Below the pieces are notes generated by a model. That model ran no database searches. It was not told where the DNA came from and was given only the letters and a program-made list of their open reading frames with translations. From Rhizobium brockwellii (GTDB lineage Bacteria; Pseudomonadota; Alphaproteobacteria; Rhizobiales; Rhizobiaceae): a stretch of 64,000 nucleotides of DNA. Numbering within the stretch: the stretch's first letter is position 1; each line of letters opens with the position of its first letter. Of the stretch, positions 1-8,919 are shown one piece after another. The stretch covers positions 3,038,001 to 3,102,000 of the forward strand of contig NZ_CP053439.1 in the NCBI RefSeq assembly GCF_000769405.2, in the 5' to 3' direction. A program made the position numbers and the translations under genes.

Positions 1-19
1 CGCCATCCGCTTGTCTTCT

Positions 20-748
20 TCAGCGCTGGACCGCAATCAGCAGGAACATAGGCCGGTCCATCTCCTCAGCCCAATCTGGATTGTCGTGGAGCTCATCTTC
101 GTTCGGGCTCCACTCCTCGACATGGCGGAGGGTAAAGCCGGCCGCGATCAAGGTGTTGAGCGTCGTGCCGAGCTTGCGGTGCTGCTTGACCACGCCCTTG
201 GCGAGCCAGTTGGTGGTGCGCGGACCTTCGACGGAATAGTGGTCGAGCGGCCAGATGCGCCGTCCTTCGGCATCGGTTGTCCAGGCCGGATTGGTCGGCG
301 CCATGAAGATCGGATGCTCGATGGTGAAGACGAAATGCGATCCCGATAAAAGCGCGCGATAGACCGTCGCGGCGAGACCGGCGAAATCCTCGATATAATG
401 CAGCGCCAGCGAGCTGTAGGCGAAATCGAAAGAAGCTTGAGCAAGCGTGAGATGCTCGAGATCGGCGACCTCGTAGGTGATCGCTGCTTCAGTCGTATCG
501 GCCCTCGCTCTGGCGATCATCTTTTCCGAAATGTCGAGCGCAAGCACGCTTGCAGCACCCTGACTCACGGCAAAACGCGAAAACCAGCCGAAGCCGCAGC
601 CGAGATCGACAACACGCTTGCCGGCAAGATCGGGCAGGAGCGCACGCACGGCCGGCCACTCCGATGCTCCGTCGAGCCCGTGAACGGATCGTCTCATGCC
701 GCTATATCCGGCGAAGAATTCCGGTCGGTCGTAAATATTCTGGGCCAT
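20..748 (-). CDS. class I SAM-dependent methyltransferase
   Basis: The 242-residue protein has the Rossmann methyltransferase fold signature. Motif I is VVDLGCGFGWF near residues 46-56, an acidic ALDIS strand end lies near residue 75, and a later motif fits the UbiE/Methyltransf_11 group. It should transfer a methyl group from SAM to a small molecule or lipid-like acceptor in the cytoplasm; the substrate cannot be read from the sequence. The start at 748 is preceded by GGAGGAG at suitable spacing, but that Shine-Dalgarno sequence is the right arm of a short hairpin (see the site at 753-771). It lies downstream of recQ on the same strand with a gap of about 70 bases, so it may be the last gene of the dnaG-recQ transcript. 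Family call is secure; role unknown. Confidence 0.85.
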   Translation of the reverse strand: MAQNIYDRPEFFAGYSGMRRSVHGLDGASEWPAVRALLPDLAGKRVVDLGCGFGWFSRFAVSQGAASVLALDISEKMIARARADTTEAAITYEVADLEHLTLAQASFDFAYSSLALHYIEDFAGLAATVYRALLSGSHFVFTIEHPIFMAPTNPAWTTDAEGRRIWPLDHYSVEGPRTTNWLAKGVVKQHRKLGTTLNTLIAAGFTLRHVEEWSPNEDELHDNPDWAEEMDRPMFLLIAVQR

Positions 749-752
749 CGGC

Positions 753-771
753 GCTCCTCCTTTAGAGGAGC
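753..771 (-). promoter_or_regulatory. hairpin that encloses the ribosome binding site of the methyltransferase gene
   Basis: Read on the minus strand, GCTCCTC and GAGGAGC form a perfect 7-bp stem with loop TAAAG. The right arm contains the Shine-Dalgarno bases and ends four bases before the ATG at 748. Masking of the ribosome site by the stem is an inference. Confidence 0.45.
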
Positions 772-816
772 ACTACCATGCCCCCTCGCCCGATCTCAAG
801 GATCAGGCGGGCTCGC

Positions 817-2685
817 TTAACCCTTGTCCTGCGCCAAGATGATCTCCAGGAAGGCATCGCCGTAGCGTTCGAGCTTCGCCTGCCCGACGCCTGATATGGC
901 AAGCAATTCCTTGCGGCTTCGTGGCTTCTCGGTGGCAAAGGCGATCAGAGTCGTATCGGGGAAGACGACATAGGGCGGCACGCTGAGTGATTTGGCGATC
1001 GCCATGCGCTCGGCCCTGAGCGCCTCGAAGAGACTGCCGTCGGCGCCTGATAGTCCCGATTTGCGCTCGCTGCGATCCGCCTTCTTCGTACGCCGTTCCG
1101 AGGCCGGCCGGTCCTTGCGGAAGAACACCTGCCGCTCGTGCTTGAAGACGGAGCGCGCCTCCGGCTCCAGCTTCAGCGCCCCGAAGGCCTCATGATCGAC
1201 GCGGATCAACCCCATGGCGAGCAACTGGCGGAAGACCGACTGCCAGACGCGCGCTGGAATATCCTTGCCGGCGCCAAAGACCGGCATTTCGGCATGGCCG
1301 AAACGTTCGGTCTTTTCGTTGACGTTGCCGAGGAGCACGTCGACGACATGGCCAGCGCCGAAACGCTCGCCGGTGCGGTAGACAGCGGCCAGCGCCTTGA
1401 TCGCCGCCTCGGTGCCCTCCCAGGTCTCGACCGGTTTCAGACAAGTGTCGCAATTGCCGCATTGGCCGGCATGCGCTTCGCCGAAATGGGCAAGGATCGC
1501 CTGGCGGCGGCAGGAGGCGGTCTCGCAGATCGCCAGCAATGCGTTGAGCTTGGCGCGTTCGACCCGTTTGATCTCCGCGGCGGCGCTGCCTTCATCGATC
1601 ATCCGGCCGCGCTGGATGACGTCGGCCATGCCATAGGCCATCCAGACCTCGGACGGCAGGCCGTCGCGTCCGGCGCGCCCTGTCTCCTGATAATAGGCCT
1701 CGACGGAGCCCGGCAGATCGAGATGGGCGACATAACGCACATTCGGCTTGTCGATGCCCATGCCGAAGGCGACGGTGGCAACCAGGCAAAGATTCTCTTC
1801 TTTCAGGAAGGCATCCTGATTGGCGTCACGAACCGCCCTGTCCATGCCGGCATGATAGGCACGCGAGCGAATGCCCTGCCCGTTCAGCCACTCGGCCGTA
1901 TCCTCGACCTTGGCGCGCGACAGGCAATAGACGATGCCACTGTCGCCCTTGTGGCCGGACAGGAACCGCAACAGCTGCTGGCGCGGCTGGTCGCGCTCGA
2001 CGATTTCATAGGCGATGTTCGGGCGGTCGAAGCTGGTGGTGAAGATTTCGGCAGAATCCAAACCCAGCCGCTCGATCATGTCATCGCGCGTATGCGGATC
2101 GGCCGTCGCCGTCAGCGCCACCCTGGGCACACCGGGATATTGCTCGCCGAGCCGGCCGAGTTCGCGATATTCCGGCCGGAAATCATGGCCCCATTGCGAG
2201 ACGCAATGGGCCTCGTCGATGGCAAACAGCGCGATCTTCTCGTTGGCGATCAGCTCGCGGAAACCATCGGTCAGAATACGCTCGGGCGTCACGTAGAGAA
2301 GGTCGAGCTGGCCCGCCGAAAGCGCGCGGCGAACCTCGACGAACTCCTCGCGCGACAGCGACGAGTTGAGTGCTGCGGCGCGGATGCCGAGCTGCTTCAT
2401 CGCCTCCACCTGATCCCGCATCAGCGCAATCAGCGGCGAAACGACGATGCCGACGCCGTCGCGGCAGAGCGCCGGGATCTGGAAGCACAGCGACTTGCCG
2501 GCGCCCGTGGGAAAGAGCACGACAGCATCGCCGCCGGAGACCAAATGCTCGACCACCTGCTGCTGCTTGCCGCGGAAGGAGGAATAGCCGTAGACCTGCT
2601 TGAGGATATCGAGCGGCGAACGGCCGGAAGAAAACAGCGCGCCGGAAGCGGAAAAGCCCGGTTCATTCCGTTCAGTCAACGACAT
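817..2685 (-). CDS. recQ: ATP-dependent DNA helicase RecQ
   Basis: A 622-residue superfamily 2 3'-5' helicase of usual bacterial RecQ length. Visible motifs are Walker A PTGAGKS (residues 59-65), the DEAH box at 157-160 followed by the RecQ aromatic loop ([13 protein letters not shown]), helicase motif VI in [10 protein letters not shown], the RQC zinc cysteines (CRRQ and CGNCDTC, near 385-405) and a C-terminal HRDC domain (about 540-615). RecQ unwinds DNA in recombination repair and stalled-fork processing. Its ATG shares the base at 2685 with the TGA of dnaG (TGATG), which indicates translational coupling and one operon. In many bacteria rpoD follows dnaG; here recQ does. Confidence 0.97.
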   Translation of the reverse strand: MSLTERNEPGFSASGALFSSGRSPLDILKQVYGYSSFRGKQQQVVEHLVSGGDAVVLFPTGAGKSLCFQIPALCRDGVGIVVSPLIALMRDQVEAMKQLGIRAAALNSSLSREEFVEVRRALSAGQLDLLYVTPERILTDGFRELIANEKIALFAIDEAHCVSQWGHDFRPEYRELGRLGEQYPGVPRVALTATADPHTRDDMIERLGLDSAEIFTTSFDRPNIAYEIVERDQPRQQLLRFLSGHKGDSGIVYCLSRAKVEDTAEWLNGQGIRSRAYHAGMDRAVRDANQDAFLKEENLCLVATVAFGMGIDKPNVRYVAHLDLPGSVEAYYQETGRAGRDGLPSEVWMAYGMADVIQRGRMIDEGSAAAEIKRVERAKLNALLAICETASCRRQAILAHFGEAHAGQCGNCDTCLKPVETWEGTEAAIKALAAVYRTGERFGAGHVVDVLLGNVNEKTERFGHAEMPVFGAGKDIPARVWQSVFRQLLAMGLIRVDHEAFGALKLEPEARSVFKHERQVFFRKDRPASERRTKKADRSERKSGLSGADGSLFEALRAERMAIAKSLSVPPYVVFPDTTLIAFATEKPRSRKELLAISGVGQAKLERYGDAFLEIILAQDKG

Positions 2686-4694
2686 CAGTGGTTCGCCGCC
2701 CCTTTGACGCGGCCGGAAAGCACACCGAAGCCATCGATGATCGCCTCCTGGTTCTCAAGGCGCACCCCTTCGAAATGCACTTCCTGCTGCGCTCGCATCA
2801 GTTGAACGATCGCCTCGCCGTCGCCGGCTTCTGTTGCCAGCGCGATCTCGCGCTCAAGCTCGATCTTCTGCCGGCGCAGCGCCTTCGCCCGCTTGTGGGA
2901 GGCCAGCGCCTGGCGGTATCCCTCACGCGCATCCTCCATCGCCGCCTCCTCGGTCGCGATCCACAGCCGGGCATTGCGCACCTGCTGGTCGAGGCTCTTG
3001 ATGAGCGGGCCGAAGCCTTGGAATTCCAGCCTTTCGGTCAGGTATTCGCGCGTCAGATGCGGGCCGGCTACGGCCGCGGCCGCCCCCAGCATCGCCGACC
3101 AGAGCCGCTGCAGCTCGCGGCTGTCATATTCAATCGCGGCTATTTCGTCATAATCGTCGATCATCAGCGAGGGGTGATTGACGACGGTCAGCGCCAGCAC
3201 GCATTCGCGCAGCGCCGTATTGTTCTGGTGGCCGCGCACGGGGCCTGAGCGGGCGAGCCTTTCTGAAATGACGCTGGGGCTTTTCGGCCCGGCCTTGCCC
3301 GCATTGTCGCGGCTCGTCCGGTAATTGCCATTGCCGTTGAAGCCGCCGCGGCGATCGCCATTGTTGCGGTTCTGGAACTGCGGCTGGAAGAAGACGTTCA
3401 GCCGGTCGCGAATATCCTGCTGGTAGTGACGGCGCACGTTCTCGTCGGCGATGACAGCGACCAGTTGCTTCAGCCGCGCCTCGAGTTCGGCGCGCGCCTC
3501 CGGCGTGTCGAACTTGCCGGAGTTAACCTCCCGGCTCCACAGCATCTCGGAGAGCGGCTTTGCCTGGCTCATCACCTTGTCGAATGGCGCGCGCCCGTCA
3601 TCACGCACGAGATCGTCGGGATCCTTGCCGTCGGGCAGAAGCGCGAAGCGAACGGAGCGGCCGGGCTTCAGATGCGGCAGCGCCAGTTCAGCGGCGCGAT
3701 TGGCGGCGCGGATACCGGCGCCGTCGCCGTCGAAGCAGAGCACCGGCTGCGGCACCATCTTCCACAGCAGCTCGAGCTGGTTTTCGGTGAGCGCCGTGCC
3801 GAGCGGCGCGACGGCATTCTCGATGCCCGCCTGATGCAGTGCGATCACGTCCATATAGCCTTCGACGGCAATAATGGTGCCGGTCGCATTGTCGTCCTGA
3901 GAATCACCGCGGCCAGGTCCCTGGATCGCCCGCCGCGCACGGGCGAAATTGTAAAGAACATTGCCCTTGTGGAAGAGTTCAGTCTCGTTGGAGTTCAGAT
4001 ATTTCGCCGGCGCATCGGCCGACATGGCGCGGCCGCCGAAGGCGATCACCTTTTCCCGCGATGAAAGGATCGGGAACATGATGCGGTCGCGGAAACGATC
4101 GTAGGAAACCGGCACGTTTTCATGGACAACCAGGCCGCAGGCCTCCATCTGATCCTTGGAGACACCCTTGCCGGCGAGGAATTCCTTGAGCGCATTGCGG
4201 CTGTCGGGCGCAAAGCCGAGACGGAAGGTCTCGATGGTGCGCCCCGTCAATCCGCGGTCGCGCAGATAGGCGCGCGCCCTTGCCCCATTCGCGGTCTGCA
4301 ACTGATCCTGGAAAAATTGCGTCGCCATTTCCATGACGTCGATCAGCGAGCCGCGCTCCTTTTCGCGCTTCTCCATCACAGGATCGGCAAGCGGCATCGG
4401 CACGCCGGCCATATCGGCGATCTGCTGCACCGCCTCGGGAAAACTCAAGCCCTCCAGCTCGGTGAGAAAGCGGAAATGGTCGCCGGTGACGCCGCAGCCG
4501 AAGCAGTGATAGCGGCCCTTGCGGTCCTCGCAATGGAAGCTCGGTGATTTTTCGCCGTGGAACGGGCAGCAGGCCCAGTAATCGCCGCGCGAAACGTTGG
4601 TCTTGCGCTTGTCCCAGCTGACGCGACGCGCAATCACGTTCGAAATCGGAACGCGGTCGCGAATATCATCGAGAAAGGTGTTGGAAAAGCGCAT
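2685..4694 (-). CDS. dnaG: DNA primase DnaG
   Basis: A 669-residue primase that makes RNA primers for DNA polymerase at the fork. The N-terminal CHC2 zinc finger is seen as C43-x2-H46 and C64-x2-C67. The RNA polymerase core and TOPRIM domain follow, with the acidic signature [12 protein letters not shown] near residues 270-285 and DGDGAG near 320. The C-terminal third is the DnaB-interacting region, preceded by a low-complexity Asn/Gly/Arg linker around 415-445. The long intergenic stretch upstream (4695-5325) must hold its promoter. It ends in a one-base overlap with recQ. Confidence 0.98.
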   Translation of the reverse strand: MRFSNTFLDDIRDRVPISNVIARRVSWDKRKTNVSRGDYWACCPFHGEKSPSFHCEDRKGRYHCFGCGVTGDHFRFLTELEGLSFPEAVQQIADMAGVPMPLADPVMEKREKERGSLIDVMEMATQFFQDQLQTANGARARAYLRDRGLTGRTIETFRLGFAPDSRNALKEFLAGKGVSKDQMEACGLVVHENVPVSYDRFRDRIMFPILSSREKVIAFGGRAMSADAPAKYLNSNETELFHKGNVLYNFARARRAIQGPGRGDSQDDNATGTIIAVEGYMDVIALHQAGIENAVAPLGTALTENQLELLWKMVPQPVLCFDGDGAGIRAANRAAELALPHLKPGRSVRFALLPDGKDPDDLVRDDGRAPFDKVMSQAKPLSEMLWSREVNSGKFDTPEARAELEARLKQLVAVIADENVRRHYQQDIRDRLNVFFQPQFQNRNNGDRRGGFNGNGNYRTSRDNAGKAGPKSPSVISERLARSGPVRGHQNNTALRECVLALTVVNHPSLMIDDYDEIAAIEYDSRELQRLWSAMLGAAAAVAGPHLTREYLTERLEFQGFGPLIKSLDQQVRNARLWIATEEAAMEDAREGYRQALASHKRAKALRRQKIELEREIALATEAGDGEAIVQLMRAQQEVHFEGVRLENQEAIIDGFGVLSGRVKGAANH

Positions 4695-5099
4695 TTATAC
4701 CTCTTGATCAGCCTCCATATAAGCTGCTTTGCAGTTCCATGCCACGAAACTTGTCATGAAAGCCCGCTATTCACAGGCTATGTAGCCGTCATCGACGCCT
4801 CCGGTTATCCAATCAACAACGCGTTATCGCTCCCTGCGACAGGGTGCGACATTATTGTCCCTTCGGAGCCGGAATTCTGCCGTCAGAAAAGCTTGAGCAG
4901 GAGCGGCGCCCCCCAACAAAGTTGAGAGAAAATCTTTTTGAAACAAAAGATTATCCCCTCAGATGATTGCGCCTCATCATCCCTAGCGCCACCTCCCGAG
5001 GGTCCGCTTCGACGCCTCCCAAACCGCCGATTCCGGCAATTATTATTTTTTTGTAATTTGAATAAGCCTCCGCGCCGCAATAGGTTCGATCTCAACAAA
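4695..5099. other. non-coding stretch upstream of dnaG
   Basis: About 400 bases between dnaG and the candidate RNA at 5100-5253 hold no ORF with coding character. The stretch must contain the dnaG promoter, which I could not place. It includes an AT-rich tract (about 5036-5063). I looked for tmRNA, SRP RNA and RNase P RNA landmarks on both strands and found none. Confidence 0.5.
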
Positions 5100-5253
5100 G
5101 CGATCCCCGAGCGAAGCACCATCCCTACCCCCGGCGCCGCTTCGCAAGGGTGCCTTTGCAAATACCCTCCGGCTTGGGCTTCGGCCCTGCGTGCCGGTGG
5201 AAGCAAAGAGCAAGAAGGCAGGAGCGCCCCCAGCTCCTGCCTTCTTAAATTTT
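5100..5253 (+). ncRNA. candidate structured small RNA ending in an intrinsic terminator
   Basis: Three consecutive stem-loops lie on the plus strand. AGGGT/ACCCT pairs 5147-5151 with 5164-5168. A nested stem has outer CCGGC/GCCGG (5169-5173 with 5193-5197) around GGGC-TTCG-GCCC (5176-5187). The third is the 14-bp terminator stem at 5212-5246. No protein gene precedes the terminator on this strand, so it should end a short RNA or attenuate transcription into the gene starting at 5326. The 5' end is not defined and no family is recognised. Confidence 0.4.
5212..5253 (+). terminator. strong intrinsic terminator hairpin
   Basis: A perfect 14-bp inverted repeat (AAGAAGGCAGGAGC paired with its complement at 5233-5246) has a 7-base loop and is followed by AAATTTTTGG. 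On the minus strand the tail is only mildly T-rich, so the plus direction is favoured. Confidence 0.75.
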
Positions 5254-5325
5254 TGGCTCTCCTGCGACAACTCTCCCTTTGAAATTAACCGCTTATCGAT
5301 AAAATCGTTGACAGGCGGCGCTCGC

Positions 5326-6255
5326 ATGAAAGATGTATGCGCCGAACTCCCTGGACCTCTCCAAATGGCTTTTACCGCGGACAACCTTGCAGCAGACGAC
5401 CGCTTTCTTGCCGCGATCCTGCATTGCGCCGATCAGATGCTCGCCATCTATCGCGAGAGCCCGCGCATCGCTTCGATCTTCGCCGCGCAGCAGCGCTGGC
5501 TGATGGCCCATGCCGGCTTCGCGCTTCACTACGGTTATTCCGACGACGGCAAGAGCGGCGGCCTCTATTCCGGCCGCTTCATCGATTTTGCGGTCAGGAA
5601 CAACATCGCCAGCCGCAACACGGCCGCGGCCTTCATGCAGGAAATGCTGGCCTATCGCTTCCTGCGACCGGTTCCCGGCCCCGATAAGCGCACACGTTAC
5701 CTCGAGCCCACCGAAATCGCCGAGCAGCATTTCACCCGATGGCTCGTCGCCCATATGATGATCCTCGACAGCCTCGACGGCGGTGAGCGCGCCGATAAGA
5801 TCACCGCCAACCCCTCGGCGATGATGGCAGCAATCCAGCCACTGATCGCAAGGGCGATCATAGGAAGTGAAGCGGTGCGCAATCCGGGCGCCACCTTCAA
5901 CCTCTTCAACTGGGCAAATTCCGGCGGGCTGGTGATGGACTATATGATCTCGCGCCTTCCCGAATTTCCAAGGACGGCCGATCGCGTCGTGCTCGGCCCT
6001 CTGTCGCTCAGGGAAATCCGCGAACAGTTCATGATCTCCAACACCCATCTGAAGCGGCTTCTGATGCAGGCAGCGACCATGGAGAGCATCGGCTGGACGG
6101 AACCCTCTCGCAAGGGCGACTTCTGGCTATCGGCCCATTTCATCCGCGAATATTGGAATTATCAGGCGGCGAAATTCGCCATCATCGATGCCGCCGCCGA
6201 AGCGGTGCTCGGGCCCGCGGTCCGTGACGAACCGCAGGCAAGACGGGTTCTCTGA
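5326..6255 (+). CDS. conserved hypothetical protein, possible DNA-binding protein
   Basis: A 309-residue protein that I do not recognise by name. The ATG at 5326 is chosen because the same frame further upstream runs through the terminator hairpin at 5212-5246. There is no signal peptide or membrane segment. The segment near residues 218-262 (LGPLSLREIREQF, then SNTHLKRLLMQA) looks like a helix-turn-helix or winged-helix region, so a regulatory role is possible but unproven. It converges on yqeY with three bases between the stop codons. Confidence 0.7.
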   Translation: MKDVCAELPGPLQMAFTADNLAADDRFLAAILHCADQMLAIYRESPRIASIFAAQQRWLMAHAGFALHYGYSDDGKSGGLYSGRFIDFAVRNNIASRNTAAAFMQEMLAYRFLRPVPGPDKRTRYLEPTEIAEQHFTRWLVAHMMILDSLDGGERADKITANPSAMMAAIQPLIARAIIGSEAVRNPGATFNLFNWANSGGLVMDYMISRLPEFPRTADRVVLGPLSLREIREQFMISNTHLKRLLMQAATMESIGWTEPSRKGDFWLSAHFIREYWNYQAAKFAIIDAAAEAVLGPAVRDEPQARRVL

Positions 6256-6258
6256 GGC

Positions 6259-6723
6259 TTATCCGTTCAACAGTTCCTTGACGGTCGCCGATGCCTTGGC
6301 GAAATCCATCTGGCCGGCATAACGCTCCTTCAGCGCCGCCATCACCTTGCCCATGTCCTTGGCGCCTGCGGCACCCGTTTCAGTGATGATCGCCGAGACG
6401 TTGGCGCGCACTTCGCTGTCCGAAAGCTGCTTCGGCATGAAATCCTGAATGACAATGATTTCGGCGCGCTCCTTGGCGGCAAGCTCCGGCCGGGAATTCT
6501 CCTCGTAGATCTTGGCCGATTCGTCGCGCTGCTTCACCATCTTGGCGAGAATCTGCAGGATCTCGTCGTCGCTCGCCTGCTCCTTGCCAATGCCGCGATT
6601 GGCGATATCGCGGTCCTTGACCGCGGCCTGAATCAGCCGGACGGTGGACAGCCGCTCCGCATTCTTGGCCTTCATCGCCTCTTTCAGCTGGGTGGCGAGT
6701 TGATCGCGCAGCATAGTCTTCAC
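6259..6723 (-). CDS. yqeY: GatB/YqeY domain protein
   Basis: A 154-residue soluble protein matching the whole YqeY family. It has an N-terminal helical part (LKEAMKAKNAERLSTVRLIQAAVKDRDI) and the tail domain also found at the C-terminus of GatB (FMPKQLSDSEV, then GKVMAALKERYAGQMDFAKAS). YqeY-like domains are associated with tRNA-dependent amidation, but the stand-alone protein has no firmly assigned reaction. It is divergent from carA, with about 260 bases between the starts. Confidence 0.92.
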   Translation of the reverse strand: MKTMLRDQLATQLKEAMKAKNAERLSTVRLIQAAVKDRDIANRGIGKEQASDDEILQILAKMVKQRDESAKIYEENSRPELAAKERAEIIVIQDFMPKQLSDSEVRANVSAIITETGAAGAKDMGKVMAALKERYAGQMDFAKASATVKELLNG

Positions 6724-6831
6724 TCCTGTTTTGATGCCGCTTCATAAACCACGCTGATGCGGCGGATCAAATAAATTGCGCGGTCAGTGCGATAAAGCGC
6801 AGGAAAACAGCCGCGATCTCGGCTACAAAGA

Positions 6832-6859
6832 TTGACGCTAAGCGATTGCGTGGCTATTT
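6832..6859 (+). promoter_or_regulatory. candidate sigma-70 type promoter of carA
   Basis: TTGACG (6832-6837) and CTATTT (6854-6859) are separated by 16 bases, a fair match to the alphaproteobacterial housekeeping consensus. The expected transcript start near 6866 lies downstream of the first in-frame ATG (6846), which supports translation starting at 6984. Confidence 0.5.
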
Positions 6860-6983
6860 ACCGCCACCTGCACCAAAATTCGTGATCAGGCCTGAAGCGC
6901 GCGGCATTGCCGTGTCCACACGCCTGCGAAATCAAATGGCGACGAGCGCGGCAACGCGCCCACCTGCCGGAAACGGGATGAAG

Positions 6984-8189
6984 ATGACCGCGACAGCACC
7001 CTGGACAATCGAAAAGCCGACCGCCCTCCTCGTTCTTGCCGACGGCACGGTCATCGAAGGCAAGGGCATCGGCGCCACCGGCAAGGTGCCGGCCGAAGTG
7101 GTCTTCAACACAGCGTTAACAGGCTATGAGGAGATCCTGACGGACCCCTCTTATCTCGGCCAGATCGTCACCTTCACCTTCCCGCATATCGGCAATATCG
7201 GCACCAATGATGAAGACATCGAAGATCTGACGCCCGCCGCCCGCCACGGCGCCGTCGGCGTCATCTTCAAGGCCGACATCACTGAGCCCTCGAACTACCG
7301 CGCCGCCAAGCACCTCGACCAATGGCTGAAGGCGCGCGGCGTCATCGGTCTCTGCGGCATCGACACGCGCGCACTGACCGCCTGGATCCGTGAGAACGGC
7401 GCTCCGAACGCTGTGATCGCCCACGATCCGAACGGTGTCTTCGACATCGAGACGCTGAAGGCTGAGGCCAAAGCCTGGAGCGGCCTCGAAGGTCTCGACC
7501 TCGCCAAGATCGCCTCCTCGGGCCAGTCCTCGCAATGGGCCGAAACGCCGTGGGTGTGGAATGAAGGCTACGGTGAACTCAAGGCGGCCGACGCGAAATA
7601 CCACGTCGTCTGCCTCGATTACGGCGTCAAGCGCAACATCCTGCGCCTGTTTGCCGGCCTCGACTGCAAGGTGACTGTCGTGCCGGCCGCAACGAGCGCC
7701 GAAGACGTACTCGCCATGCAGCCGGACGGCATCTTCCTGTCGAACGGCCCGGGCGATCCGGCGGCAACCGGCGAATATGCCGTGCCTGTGATCAAGACGC
7801 TGATCAAGACCGATATCCCGGTCTTCGGCATCTGCCTCGGCCACCAGATGCTGGGTCTCGCACTCGGCGCGAAGACCGAGAAGATGCATCAGGGCCATCA
7901 CGGCGCCAACCACCCCGTCAAGGACCATACCACCGGCAAGGTCGAGATCGTCTCGATGAACCACGGCTTCGCGGTCGACTCGAAGTCGCTGCCGGATGGC
8001 GTTGAAGAGACTCATATTTCACTTTTCGACGGCACCAATTGCGGCCTGCGCGTCCTCGGCAAGCAGGTTTTCTCGGTCCAGCACCATCCGGAAGCCTCTC
8101 CAGGCCCTCAGGACAGCCACTATCTCTTCCGTCGCTTCATCAACATGGTGCGCGAGAAGAAGGGCGAACCGGCGCTCGCCGAACGCTGA
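6984..8189 (+). CDS. carA: carbamoyl-phosphate synthase small (glutaminase) subunit CarA
   Basis: The class I glutamine amidotransferase subunit hydrolyses glutamine and feeds ammonia to CarB for carbamoyl phosphate used in arginine and pyrimidine synthesis. The nucleophile is C284 in FGICLGHQM, with H368 and E370 in QHHPE; the N-terminal CPSase_sm_chain domain precedes it. The reading frame is open from 6846, but the ATG at 6984 gives 401 residues and the family's normal N-terminus (MTATAPW). carB lies about 8.3 kb away on the same strand, so the two subunits are not in one operon. Confidence 0.97.
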   Translation: MTATAPWTIEKPTALLVLADGTVIEGKGIGATGKVPAEVVFNTALTGYEEILTDPSYLGQIVTFTFPHIGNIGTNDEDIEDLTPAARHGAVGVIFKADITEPSNYRAAKHLDQWLKARGVIGLCGIDTRALTAWIRENGAPNAVIAHDPNGVFDIETLKAEAKAWSGLEGLDLAKIASSGQSSQWAETPWVWNEGYGELKAADAKYHVVCLDYGVKRNILRLFAGLDCKVTVVPAATSAEDVLAMQPDGIFLSNGPGDPAATGEYAVPVIKTLIKTDIPVFGICLGHQMLGLALGAKTEKMHQGHHGANHPVKDHTTGKVEIVSMNHGFAVDSKSLPDGVEETHISLFDGTNCGLRVLGKQVFSVQHHPEASPGPQDSHYLFRRFINMVREKKGEPALAER

Positions 8190-8249
8190 TTTCAAGCCTT
8201 AGCGATTTCCGGCCGCCTAGGTCGGCCTTGAACTTGTTGACAAACCTCA

Positions 8250-8338
8250 CTCTTCGTCATCCTCGGCCCTGTGCCGAGGATCTGCTACCTATCGACCGAA
8301 GGCAGATGCTCGGGACAAGCCCGAGCATGACGAAAGAG
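8250..8338. repeat. mosaic palindromic intergenic element (RIME-like)
   Basis: About 89 bases form nested inverted repeats. The outer ends CTCTTCGTCAT and ATGACGAAAGAG are near-complementary. Inside are hairpins CCTCGG/CCGAGG and TGCTCGG/CCCGAGCA, and a central ATCTGC/GCAGAT pair. The layout resembles Rhizobium intergenic mosaic elements. The family name is from memory and not searched. Confidence 0.6.
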
Positions 8339-8360
8339 GAGTTGGTCCGCTTTGTCAGTA

Positions 8361-8394
8361 GCCCAAAGGTTCGCCCAGGCGGGCCTTTTTCTTT
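8361..8394 (+). terminator. probable intrinsic terminator after carA
   Basis: GCCC-AGGC-GGGC (about 8373-8384) is followed by CTTTTTCTTT. It lies downstream of carA and of the palindromic element. Confidence 0.5.
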
Positions 8395-8469
8395 ATCCGC
8401 CTATTGACCTCAGCTTAACTTGAGGAATTACAGATCTGCCTGCAGACATCTGATGCAGGAGAAAACTGG

Positions 8470-8790
8470 ATGAGCGGAGCTTTCTTTCGAGTCGACAAGT
8501 TCATCGTGCCGGCGGCGGCACGCGAGGAATTTCTCGTCAAAGTGATGATGACCCACAAGGTGTTGGAGGCGCAGGACGGTTTCATCGATCACAGGGTGCT
8601 GGAGCAGGTCGCCGGTCCGGGCGAATTCAACTTCGTCACGATTGCCGAATGGGAAAATACCGAAGTCGTCGAGCGCGCGCGGGCAGCCGTGGCGGCCGCT
8701 CATAAGGCCGCGAATTTCGATCCGCAGGAAATGTTTTCGCGTCTCGGCATTCGTGCCGATATCGCCAGCTACAAACCTGTCGGGGCTTGA
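8470..8790 (+). CDS. antibiotic biosynthesis monooxygenase (ABM) family protein
   Basis: A 106-residue dimeric ferredoxin-like (alpha/beta barrel) protein of the ABM family. It begins FFRVDKFIVPAAAREEFLVKV and contains the family pattern of a small stress-responsive barrel (FNFVTIAEWENTEVVERARAAV). Members act as cofactor-free monooxygenases, haem-degrading proteins or hydroxylating enzymes; the substrate here is unknown. The start is well supported by AGGAGAA nine bases upstream. It converges on the MATE gene, with the two-hairpin repeat between them. Confidence 0.82.
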   Translation: MSGAFFRVDKFIVPAAAREEFLVKVMMTHKVLEAQDGFIDHRVLEQVAGPGEFNFVTIAEWENTEVVERARAAVAAAHKAANFDPQEMFSRLGIRADIASYKPVGA

Positions 8791-8808
8791 GGGTAAAGAC
8801 GGCCCGCT

Positions 8809-8919
8809 AGAGCATGATGCCGAAAAGTGTCAGCGGTTTTTGGAGGACATCATGCTCTGACTATTTGGTTTAGAACGGGAGGATGTTAAGCCGACGCGGC
8901 CTAAAATCCTCCCGTTCTA
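8809..8919. repeat. two-hairpin intergenic repeat, copy 1
   Basis: The first hairpin has AGAGCATGATG (8809-8819) paired with CATCATGCTCT (8848-8858). The second has TAGAACGGGAGGAT (8871-8884) paired with its complement at 8906-8919. The first hairpin and the inner part of the second recur at 51987-52099. The right end supplies the TAG stop of the MATE gene. Both copies sit between convergent genes. Confidence 0.85.

Noticed and set aside
1138..2805. Long plus-strand frame (555 codons) opposite recQ
   Set aside because: It is a GC-driven shadow of recQ; it has no domain signature while recQ has all helicase motifs.
4880..5250. Possible tmRNA, SRP RNA or RNase P RNA
   Set aside because: The expected tag codons (ANDN-like), the SRP tetraloop region and the RNase P core sequence are absent on both strands; a GGTTCGATC match lacks a pairing T-stem.
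4883..5384. Open reading frames on both strands across the dnaG upstream region
   Set aside because: They run through the perfect terminator hairpin at 5212-5246, have no recognisable domain and lack ribosome sites.
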